Shown here in pieces: positions 12,027-17,697 of a DNA stretch of 21,801 bases. The DNA is from DASTPP01 sp035762175. GTDB taxonomy: Bacteria; Myxococcota_A; Polyangia; Polyangiales; Polyangiaceae. Location: NCBI GenBank assembly GCA_035762175.1, contig DASTPP010000206.1:1-21801 (forward strand), written 5' to 3'. A program made the translations under genes and the position numbers. The notes beneath the pieces were generated by a model. The model was not told the DNA's origin, made no database searches, and worked only from the letters and a program-made list of their open reading frames with translations. How positions within the stretch are numbered: position 1 is the first letter of the stretch; each line of letters begins with the position of its first letter.

Positions 12027-12092
12027 CCCGCCGAGGGCTCGCCCCCCCGAACCCACCCGCCCGCCGCGCCCCCCGCCCCCGTCGAGACGCGC

Positions 12093-12119
12093 TTGTGAAC
12101 GGCCTTTCGACGCTAGATT
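12093..12119 (+). promoter_or_regulatory. Possible promoter for the sigma-like operon, near-leaderless
   Basis: TTGTGA (12093-12098) and TAGATT (12114-12119) are separated by 15 bp and end 10 nt before the ATG at 12130. No ribosome site precedes that ATG, which fits a leaderless or very short leader transcript. The boxes are imperfect and the spacing is short. Confidence 0.3.
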
Positions 12120-12129
12120 CTACCCCCCG

Positions 12130-13029
12130 ATGGCGCCCCCCCCCGCCCCCGACGCTCGCCCCGACGACGACGCCCTCCTCGAAGCGGCCTATCGGGCCGA
12201 GTTCGGCCCCGAACCCCCCGACGCCTCGTCGACGCACACGATCGCCGGCCGCCCCTACCGCGGCGGGCAACTGCGGGCCCTCGCCCTGCACGATTTGAGC
12301 GAGCGCATTGCCAGGCATTCGCTCCTCCGGCGGGCCGACGACACGTCGCGTCAAACGGCCCTCCGCTTCGTCGAGCAGCGGCTCAAAGAGGGACGCAAGG
12401 TCGAAGCCTACGAAGGCACGGGCTCGTTCGCGGGGTTTCTGCGGCGGGTCCTGCACAACTTGCTGCTCGACTGGCTGCGCTCGCCCGCCGGGCGGGCCGA
12501 GCTCCGGCGCGCCGAGCACGAGGGCCACGAGGCCCCGGGCGATGCGGGCGACTGGGACGACCCCGGCCTGCCGAGCGAAGAGTTCGAGGCGAAGCGGCGG
12601 CGGCTGCTGCATCACGTGATCGTCACCCGCACGCTCAAGCGCGGCATGCCGCCCGCCCGCAGCGTCGTCGTGCGCCTGGCGCTCTGGCCCGCCTACGAGC
12701 ACGACGACGAAGACCGGCGCGACTTCGGCGCCTTCGCGCACTGCCACGAGGGCGCGCGCACGGTGTCCGACGCGCGGGGCTGCGACACCGGAAAGCGCTG
12801 CTCGGCCCCGCCCGCGCCCTGGCAGCGGGCCTACGAGACTGAGCTCGAAGGGGCCAAGGCGTCCGAACCCCAGGGCCTGTCGAGAAAGGCCATCGCGACC
12901 CTGACGCGCATCGGCTCGGACAAGCCCATGCCGAAGCGCGAGGGGGCGATCTGCGAACGCATCAGCAAGGGCCGGATGCAGCTCGTCGAAGAGCTGCGCC
13001 GGGCCGGCATCCACGGAGTCGACGCATGA
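12130..13029 (+). CDS. Divergent sigma-70 family (ECF-like) sigma factor with His/Cys insertion
   Basis: 299 aa. Residues about 50-118 resemble sigma region 2: a helix (ALRFVEQRLKEGRKVEAYEG), then GSFAGFLRRVLHNLLLDWLR, which matches the G-F-x-x-(W/F)-L-R-R-V-x-x-N-x-x-x-D-x-x-R signature of region 2.2-2.4. The end (KREGAICERISKGRMQLVEE) resembles the region 4.2 recognition helix, and PPARSVVVRLALWP (174-187) resembles region 4.1. Between the two halves of region 4 lies an insertion (about 190-260) with His204, Cys205, His206, Cys218 and Cys224, plausible metal or redox ligands. ECF factors are usually nearer 200 aa, so this one is long. Its stop overlaps the next gene's start (ATGA). It is probably a dedicated regulator of a small regulon. 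The family call is from motif pattern; an alternative is a sigma-fold protein without promoter activity. Confidence 0.65.
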   Translation: MAPPPAPDARPDDDALLEAAYRAEFGPEPPDASSTHTIAGRPYRGGQLRALALHDLSERIARHSLLRRADDTSRQTALRFVEQRLKEGRKVEAYEGTGSFAGFLRRVLHNLLLDWLRSPAGRAELRRAEHEGHEAPGDAGDWDDPGLPSEEFEAKRRRLLHHVIVTRTLKRGMPPARSVVVRLALWPAYEHDDEDRRDFGAFAHCHEGARTVSDARGCDTGKRCSAPPAPWQRAYETELEGAKASEPQGLSRKAIATLTRIGSDKPMPKREGAICERISKGRMQLVEELRRAGIHGVDA

Positions 13030-14042
13030 GCCAGCCGTCCTACCGCGAACGTATTCTCGCCGACCTCGAGGGCCTGCTCGCCTCGGCCGGCGGCGCCCCC
13101 GCGCCCGGGCGGCTCTTTCCGGCGATCGGCCGCGTCGCCCGCGTCGCGTGCGGCGACGACGACGAGGGTCTCGCGCTGCCCGAGCGCGCCGAGGCGCTGC
13201 TCGAGCGCGCCCGCGCGGCCTTCGCGGGCTCGGCCCCCCCGCCCGACGCGCTCGCGGCGAAGGCGGGCGAGCTCGGGCGCTGGCTCGACGCGCCCCGCGG
13301 GCCCTTTTCCGCGGCCCTCGCCGAGCTCGAGGGCCTGGGCGCGCTCTCGGCCGGCCTCGCCGAGCTCGCCCCCGGGGCCCCGGCGGCGCGCTCGCTCGCG
13401 GGGCGCGTCGGCGAGCTCGCGCGGGCGATCGGCGAGCGGGCGCGCGATCACCGCCGGACGATGTTCGAGGCGGCCATGGCGGCCTCGGCGCTCATCGCCG
13501 AGCGCGGCGTCCACCCCGAGCACGACGCCGCCCTCCTGGCGCTCGCCGACGTGGTGGGCTGGCAGCTCGCGGCGGCGCTCGAGGGCGAGCCCCTCGACGA
13601 CGACTCTTGGAAGGTGCGCGCCGTCGAGCCCGCCATCGCCGAGCGCCTCGGCGCCCTGCTCGCGCGCGCGCTCGAGCGCCCGAGCCCCCTCGACATCGCG
13701 CCCGACATGGTCGAGCTGGCGGCCCGCGGCTTCCGCCAGGCGCCCGCCTCGGTCGGCGATCTGGTGCTGCACGAAGGGGCGCTCGACGCGGCCGCGAAGG
13801 CCGAGCGCGTCGAGCTCTTGCCCGGCGTGTGGGTGCGTCCGCTCGAGGGCGAGCTCGAGGTCGAGACGGCGGCGGGCGCCGAGGCGCCCTGCCTGCTCGC
13901 GCTGGTCGAGGGCGAGCCCGGCGAGCCCTGCCCCTCGCGGGAGGGCCACCGCGCCGGCCAGCTCGTCTTCACGCTCGCCGCGGACGCCGAAGGCTACGCC
14001 CTCGTGGCGGGCGAACGGGTGGCGCTGCTGCGCCGGCGCTGA
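13026..14042 (+). CDS. Soluble protein of unknown family, coupled to the sigma-like gene
   Basis: 338 aa, starting at an ATG that overlaps the sigma-like stop (ATGA), so the two products are likely made in fixed ratio. No signal peptide or membrane segment is visible. Residues 1-245 are predicted mainly helical and Ala/Leu/Glu-rich (for example PERAEALLERARAAFAG and VGELARAIGERARDHRRTMFE). Residues about 246-338 look beta-rich (VGDLVLHEGAL, VELLPGVWVRPLEGELEVE, CLLALVEGEPGEPC, GQLVFTLAADAEGYALVAGE). Cysteines are at 42, 289 and 302. I do not recognise the family. By position it could be an anti-sigma factor, activator or stabiliser of its neighbour. It lacks the zinc HxxxCxxC motif of classical ZAS anti-sigma factors. 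It is followed by hairpins and an intrinsic terminator. Confidence 0.8.
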   Translation: MSQPSYRERILADLEGLLASAGGAPAPGRLFPAIGRVARVACGDDDEGLALPERAEALLERARAAFAGSAPPPDALAAKAGELGRWLDAPRGPFSAALAELEGLGALSAGLAELAPGAPAARSLAGRVGELARAIGERARDHRRTMFEAAMAASALIAERGVHPEHDAALLALADVVGWQLAAALEGEPLDDDSWKVRAVEPAIAERLGALLARALERPSPLDIAPDMVELAARGFRQAPASVGDLVLHEGALDAAAKAERVELLPGVWVRPLEGELEVETAAGAEAPCLLALVEGEPGEPCPSREGHRAGQLVFTLAADAEGYALVAGERVALLRRR

Positions 14043-14053
14043 CACCAGCCGTC

Positions 14054-14075
14054 GCCCCGAACGGAAGTTCGGGGC
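14054..14075. repeat. Perfect 9-bp hairpin with GGAA loop after the operon
   Basis: GCCCCGAAC and GTTCGGGGC flank GGAA, a GNRA-type tetraloop, starting 12 nt after the stop at 14042. No T-tract follows. It may protect the 3' end or be an extragenic palindrome. Confidence 0.7.
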
Positions 14076-14104
14076 ATGGCGTGCCCAGCTCGTACGGCGC
14101 GCAA

Positions 14105-14130
14105 AGCCCGCCCCTCGTTGGGGTCGGGCT
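14105..14130. repeat. Imperfect 10-bp hairpin
   Basis: AGCCCGCCCC pairs with GGGG-T-CGGGCT around a TCGTT loop with one bulged T. It is the second hairpin in this spacer. Confidence 0.5.
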
Positions 14131-14146
14131 CGCGCGCCGCGCGCCG

Positions 14147-14206
14147 CTTCGCACGCTCGCCCGGGGGCACCGCGCGCGGCTTCGCACGCTCGCCCGGGGG
14201 GCACCG
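14147..14206. repeat. Two near-identical tandem units
   Basis: A 26-nt sequence beginning CTTCGCACGCTCGCCC (14147-14172) recurs at 14180-14206 with one extra G, a period of 33 nt. It lies outside any credible gene. Confidence 0.7.
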
Positions 14207-14214
14207 ACCGCGGG

Positions 14215-14243
14215 AGTCCGGCCCCGACGGGGGCCGGACTTTT
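14215..14243 (+). terminator. Intrinsic terminator of the sigma-like operon
   Basis: GTCCGGCCCC (14216-14225) pairs perfectly with GGGGCCGGAC (14230-14239) around GACG. A flanking A-T pair extends the stem to 11 bp and the downstream arm runs directly into TTTT on the plus strand. This is the best rho-independent terminator in the window, and it is oriented for the sigma-like operon. Confidence 0.8.
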
Positions 14244-14290
14244 CGCGCCGAACCAGCCCGAGGCCGCGCGGCACGAAGGGGTTACCCTGT

Positions 14291-14312
14291 GCCCCGGGCT
14301 TCAGCCCGGGGC
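14291..14312 (-). terminator. Strong hairpin just after atpE
   Basis: GCCCCGGGC (14291-14299) pairs perfectly with GCCCGGGGC (14304-14312), and a T-A pair tightens the loop. It begins 7 nt past the atpE stop on the minus strand. No T-run follows, so it may act as a 3' end or be an extragenic palindrome; it would also face plus-strand transcripts. Confidence 0.5.
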
Positions 14313-14318
14313 GCGCTC

Positions 14319-14654
14319 TCAGCTGATCTTGCCCATCAGCAAGAACGCGATGAGAAACGCGAAGAGCACCAGCGACTCGATGAGCGCCAGGCCGAGGATC
14401 ATCGGGGTCTGGATCTTGGGCGCGGCGCCGGGGTTGCGGCTGATGCCCTCGAGCGCCGAGGCCGCGGCGCGGCCCTGGCCGAGCGCGCCGCCGAGCACGG
14501 CGATGCCGATGGCGAGGCCGGCGGCGAGCGCCAGCATCGCGGACACGTCGAACCTGTTGGCGGCGACGCCGGCGGCATCCTGCGCGAAGGCGGAGGCGGA
14601 GAGGAGGGTAGTGACCGAGGCCGCGACGGCCGCCAGCGAGGTCTTCTTCACCAT
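14319..14654 (-). CDS. atpE: ATP synthase FO subunit c
   Basis: 111 aa forming the proton- or sodium-carrying rotor ring. Two transmembrane helices flank the polar loop (RNPGAAPKIQ); helix 1 carries GQGRAAASALEGI and helix 2 carries LALIESLVLF. The ion-binding carboxylate is Glu93. Gln60 and Ser94 occupy the positions of Gln32 and Ser66 of the sodium-binding Ilyobacter c subunit (same 33-residue spacing), but the Thr and Tyr of that site are Leu and Phe here, so ion choice is uncertain. Unusually, residues 1-24 look like a cleavable signal peptide (MVKKTSLAAVAASVTTLLSA, ending AFA before QDAAG), making the protein longer than the usual 75-90 aa. AAGGAG lies 12 nt before the ATG. It is the last gene of the atpZ-I-B-E set, 134 nt after atpB. 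Confidence 0.97.
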   Translation of the reverse strand: MVKKTSLAAVAASVTTLLSASAFAQDAAGVAANRFDVSAMLALAAGLAIGIAVLGGALGQGRAAASALEGISRNPGAAPKIQTPMILGLALIESLVLFAFLIAFLLMGKIS

Positions 14655-14691
14655 GGTCGGACGGTGCTCCTTATAACGTGTTCGAGTCGTG

Positions 14692-14722
14692 GGGCCGGGG
14701 GCCCGGCCCTCTGGGAAGGGCC
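14692..14722 (-). promoter_or_regulatory. Two mutually exclusive hairpins in the atpB-atpE spacer
   Basis: GGGCCGGG (14692-14699) pairs with CCCGGCCC (14702-14709), while GGCCC (14705-14709) can instead pair with GGGCC (14718-14722). The spacer between atpB and atpE is 134 nt, much longer than the others in this operon. It could set the relative yield of subunit c by processing, partial termination or stability. Confidence 0.45.
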
Positions 14723-14788
14723 GCGCGCTTCATAGTCGTTCTCGGACGGTTTGACTAGGGGGCGTCGCCGCGGGGCGGCGCGAGCCCC

Positions 14789-15574
14789 TCAATGGTGCTC
14801 TTCGTGCTCGGTCGACAGGGCCAGGTAGACGCTCGAGAGCAGGCAGAAGACGAGCGTCTGCACGACGATGACGATGACGCCGAGGATCATCGCCGGCAGC
14901 GGCACGAGGAGGGCGAAGAGGCCGAGGAAGGTGCCGACGACCAGGTGGTCGACGGTCATGTTGATCATGAGCCGCAGGGCCAGCGTCATCGGCCGGATGA
15001 CGAAGACCGAGAGCGCCTCGACCAGGAAGATGATGACGTTGATGGGGATGTACGCCGCCCCCAGCCAGGGCCCGAAGAGGTGCTTGATGTAGCCGAAGCC
15101 GTTCTCTTTCAGGCCCTGGTAATTGTAGTAGAGGAAGACGAAGAGCGCGCAGCCCAGCGTGATGTTCAGGCTCGCCGTCGGCGGCAAGAGGCCGGGCACC
15201 AGGCCGAGCACGTTGGCGAAGAAGATGAAGAGCGCGCAGGTGCCGATGAGGGGGAAGTACTTGCGGGCCCGGCGCGGCCCCATGATGTCTTTCGCGATGT
15301 CGTAGAAGCGGCCGACGAACACCTCGAGGAAGGTGCGCAGAGACAGCTTCGTCTCGGGCACGACCGCCTGGCCAACATCTTTGAGCGCGGGCCGGACCAA
15401 GAGCCCGAGCAGCATGATGACGAGCATCACGAGGAACGCCGTCATCAGCGGCTCGAGGTGGTGCTCGGACACCGGCTGCTTCGACAGCAGCATCTGCCCG
15501 AAGAGGTGGGCGTTGTGCCCGAGCGCCGGGAAGAGCTGGAGCAAATAGCTCACGAAACTCGTGTGTTCAGGCAT
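14789..15574 (-). CDS. atpB: ATP synthase FO subunit a
   Basis: 261 aa, the stator half-channel subunit that passes ions to the c ring. Five or more hydrophobic helices are visible (about 42-62, 107-130, 137-152, 174-196, 211-250). The essential arginine is Arg201 in LALRLMINM, equivalent to Arg210 of E. coli in LRLFGNM; Gln240 matches the conserved helix-5 glutamine. The segment PPTASLNITLGCA matches the conserved PTxDLNxTLxLA motif. The C-terminus is His/Glu-rich (TEHEEHH). The ATG at 15574 overlaps the end of atpI by 8 nt, implying coupled translation. Confidence 0.98.
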   Translation of the reverse strand: MPEHTSFVSYLLQLFPALGHNAHLFGQMLLSKQPVSEHHLEPLMTAFLVMLVIMLLGLLVRPALKDVGQAVVPETKLSLRTFLEVFVGRFYDIAKDIMGPRRARKYFPLIGTCALFIFFANVLGLVPGLLPPTASLNITLGCALFVFLYYNYQGLKENGFGYIKHLFGPWLGAAYIPINVIIFLVEALSVFVIRPMTLALRLMINMTVDHLVVGTFLGLFALLVPLPAMILGVIVIVVQTLVFCLLSSVYLALSTEHEEHH

Positions 15575-15962
15575 CGGTCGCGGGGGGGTCGTCGGTGGGA
15601 GGGGCGAAGAGCGTGGCCAGGGTCAGGCCGACGGGCAGCGATGCATAGCCGAGGGCGAAGGGGATGACACGCACAATCTCTTGGCGCAGCAGCCAGCCCA
15701 CGACGCCGAAAAGGCCGAACATCTTGAGCACGCCGAGCAGCGCCCAGCCCCAGGGCCGGCCGCGCCCGAAGAGCGCGCGCACGATGAGGGCGAAGGCCCA
15801 GAGGTTGCCCATCGCGACGAGCGTGCCGACGACCACCCCGGCGCCCGAGCGCAGGTCGGTGAAGCCGACCGTGCCCAGCGCGAAGACGAGCCCCGTCGCG
15901 GCCATCGCCACCTGGGCGCGCCGCAGCGTCTCGTCGAGCACGGGCCGGTCGGGGCCTTCCAC
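15567..15962 (-). CDS. atpI: ATP synthase accessory subunit I (AtpI/UncI-like)
   Basis: 131 aa from a GTG at 15962. Four hydrophobic segments (about 17-33, 40-62, 71-91, 97-119) with small-residue packing and a short charged tail match the AtpI family, which helps assemble the c ring and may aid ion uptake. Sequence is weakly conserved in this family, so the call relies on topology plus position between atpZ and atpB. It overlaps atpB by 8 nt and follows atpZ by 31 nt. Confidence 0.85.
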   Translation of the reverse strand: MEGPDRPVLDETLRRAQVAMAATGLVFALGTVGFTDLRSGAGVVVGTLVAMGNLWAFALIVRALFGRGRPWGWALLGVLKMFGLFGVVGWLLRQEIVRVIPFALGYASLPVGLTLATLFAPPTDDPPATDA

Positions 15963-15993
15963 GGGCTGGGCATGGGGTGGGCGCCTCGCGACG

Positions 15994-16266
15994 TCAAGAG
16001 TGTGGGGGCCCCCCGTCCGGCCCCTCGGGGGGGCCCGGCTCGTCGCGGCTCGCCTCGCGCTCGGCCCGCTTGGCCACCCGCCAGATGGCCCGAAAGCCCG
16101 CCACCACGCCCAGCACGAGCCCCACGAAGGTCAGCGCCCCCGAGGTGCCGAACTTCTGGTCGAGCCAGCGCCCGCCGTAGAGCCCGAGCACCACGGAAAA
16201 CACGAATTCGAGCCCCAACGTGCCGTACTCGCCCAGAGACCGGTAGGCGGAAGGGTCGAGGCGCAT
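15994..16266 (-). CDS. atpZ: AtpZ/AtpI-family FO accessory protein
   Basis: 90 aa from the ATG at 16266. The frame extends further upstream, but that part is low-complexity and would swallow the promoter. Two transmembrane helices (13-32 and 43-64) with GLYGGRWLDQKFGT in the loop fit the AtpZ (ATPase gene 1) family, where a G-x-x-L-D motif follows helix 1. The tail is charged and Pro/Gly-rich. It is the first gene of the FO operon and probably supports c-ring assembly or ion (magnesium/calcium) supply as proposed for AtpZ-AtpI. It is divergent from the outer-membrane protein gene. Confidence 0.85.
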   Translation of the reverse strand: MRLDPSAYRSLGEYGTLGLEFVFSVVLGLYGGRWLDQKFGTSGALTFVGLVLGVVAGFRAIWRVAKRAEREASRDEPGPPEGPDGGPPHS

Positions 16267-16318
16267 GGGGGCGGGGGCGGCCGCCCTCGCGCCGGCGGGC
16301 CCGGGCGGCCTCGGGGGC

Positions 16319-16347
16319 GGTCTACACAAGGCGGGCGGGCCGGTCAA
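16319..16347 (-). promoter_or_regulatory. Probable sigma-70 promoter of atpZIBE
   Basis: On the minus strand TTGACC (16347-16342) and TAGACC (16324-16319) are spaced by exactly 17 bp. They lie about 50 nt upstream of the atpZ ATG. The -35 box is 5/6 to consensus; the -10 box is weak. Confidence 0.5.
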
Positions 16348-16387
16348 CCGAGCGCGCCGGAACACGCGCGCAGTACAGTAAGCGCCC

Positions 16388-17335
16388 ATGGCGCCGCCCC
16401 CCCGCCCCCTCGCCGCGCTGGTGTTCGCCCTCGCCGCCTCGGGCGCCTCCACCCGAGCGCTCGCCCAGGCCCCGCCCGGGCCTCCCCCTCCCCCCGCCGA
16501 CGAAGGGTCGCTCCGGCGACGCCCGCCCCCCTCGAGCGACGAGCTTCCCCCGCCGCCGCCCGACGCGGGGCGCCCGGGCGAGGCACGAGCAAGCGGCGAC
16601 GAGGGATTCGACGAGGGCGGGCCGCTGCGGCGGCGCGAGCGCTTCGAGCCCGTCGAAGAGCCAGTCCGGCTGCCCCGCCTCGCGCTCTGGACAGGGGGGC
16701 GCCTCGGCGGCGAGTTGCCCGTCGCCGACGGCTTCAGGGACTACCCCGACGCGCTCGTCGAGGCGCGCCGCTTCCAAGAGAGGCAGCTCGTCGGCCCTGG
16801 CCCCACGCTCGAGTTCGACGTGGGCGCGCGCCTCGGCCGCCGTTTCATCCCCTTCGCCTTCGCGCAGGTGCTCTTCGCCAGCGCCGGGTCGGCCAAGGCG
16901 CTGCCCCGCCCGAAGTCGCCCCCGCTCTCGCCCCCCGGCGAGGGCACCTCTCCCCCCTCGGCCACCTCGCCCTCGGTCGACGGCTCGTCCGCCTTCGCCC
17001 TCGGCCTCGGCTTTCGTTACGAGTTCTACCCCGAGGGCCTGAGCCCCGTCGTCGAAGTCGCGTACGCGTTCCGTAAGACGAACGTAAGATTCAACACCGG
17101 CCAGGCCCTCTCGGCCGAGTCGCCCGGCGAGCTGCGAATCGGCATCGGGGCGAGCTACCGCGTCACCGGCGCGCTGACCCTCTCGCCCCTGCTCACCTTC
17201 GCCGCGGGCTCGTACAGCGACGTGACCCTCGAGGGCTCCGACGGCCGCGAGCGGGCCGTCGCGTCCGAGGCGCCTTTGCACGGCTACCTCGGGCTCTCGC
17301 TCGGGGCCCACGTCGACCTCTTCGGCAAGCGCTGA
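16388..17335 (+). CDS. Predicted outer-membrane beta-barrel protein
   Basis: 315 aa. The signal peptide (residues 1-26, ending ALA before QAPP) is followed by a Pro-rich, disordered stretch to about residue 95. The C-terminal two-thirds shows alternating strands typical of a small barrel: LALWTGGRLGGELPV, GPTLEFDVGARLG, FIPFAFAQVLFAS, SAFALGLGFRYEFYP, PVVEVAYAFRKT, LRIGIGASYRVTG, LTLSPLLTFAAGSYS and the terminal GLSLGAHVDLF. The last strand ends near KR rather than in the usual C-terminal Phe, so insertion by Bam is plausible but not certain. No family is recognised; many myxobacterial proteins of this shape are unannotated. It is divergent from atpZ with no obvious functional link, and a tandem repeat starts 2 nt after its stop. 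Confidence 0.8.
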   Translation: MAPPPRPLAALVFALAASGASTRALAQAPPGPPPPPADEGSLRRRPPPSSDELPPPPPDAGRPGEARASGDEGFDEGGPLRRRERFEPVEEPVRLPRLALWTGGRLGGELPVADGFRDYPDALVEARRFQERQLVGPGPTLEFDVGARLGRRFIPFAFAQVLFASAGSAKALPRPKSPPLSPPGEGTSPPSATSPSVDGSSAFALGLGFRYEFYPEGLSPVVEVAYAFRKTNVRFNTGQALSAESPGELRIGIGASYRVTGALTLSPLLTFAAGSYSDVTLEGSDGRERAVASEAPLHGYLGLSLGAHVDLFGKR

Positions 17336-17337
17336 AC

Positions 17338-17540
17338 GCCGAGCGGCGCCCCCGGGCCGGGCGCTGCGGCCGAGCGGCGCCCCCCGGGCCGGGCGCTGCG
17401 GCCGAGCGGCGCCCCCGGGCCGGGTGCTGCGGCCGAGCGGCGCCCCCGCCGGGCGCTGCGGCCGAGCGGCGGACACCCCATTGCCCCGCCGGGCGCTGCG
17501 GCCGAGCGGCGGACGCCCCGTTGCCCCCCGGCCGTGGCGC
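17338..17540. repeat. Imperfect tandem array, about six units of 29-40 bp
   Basis: Units start with GCCGAGCGGCG at 17338, 17369, 17401, 17432, 17461 and 17501. The first three are 31-32 bp and nearly identical, the fourth is 29 bp, the fifth 40 bp with an ACACCCCATTGCCCC insert, and the sixth diverges at its end, fading into related sequence to about 17560. Each junction can fold: GGGCGC at one unit's end pairs with GCGCCC of the next. The 362-bp gap 17336-17697 holds this array and, beyond it, ordinary GC-rich sequence leading to the next gene's ribosome site. Confidence 0.85.
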
Positions 17541-17697
17541 GCCGGACGCCCCGCTGCCCCGGCCGTGGCGGCGCCCGGTCGATGCCCCAAGCCGCCTTTT
17601 TCGGCCGGCCCACGGGGGCCCGCGCCGTGCCGTTCAAGAAGTACGCAACTGGCCTCGGCGCCTGGCCGAGCAGGAACGCAGACGGAGGAGATCTCTC

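Larger units (their letters stand above)
11733..12129. promoter_or_regulatory. Divergent spacer with low G+C and several inverted repeats
   Basis: About 400 bp without a credible gene separate the kinase operon (minus) from the sigma-like operon (plus). Base composition drops sharply: 32 of 60 bases in 11821-11880 are G or C, against roughly three-quarters or more in nearby genes. It holds perfect inverted repeats at 11848-11865, 11890-11910 and 12008-12026, plus the palindrome GAAGCTTC (11871-11878). A 16-codon frame at 11772-11822 was seen but has no support as a gene. The region must hold both promoters and probably operators, or an unrecognised structured RNA. Confidence 0.6.

Noticed and set aside
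16267..16452. N-terminal extension of atpZ
   Set aside because: Low-complexity and overlapping the probable atp promoter and the divergent gene; the AtpZ family is about 90 residues long.
17338..17540. CRISPR array
   Set aside because: Units are contiguous with no unique spacers of constant length, and no cas gene is present.
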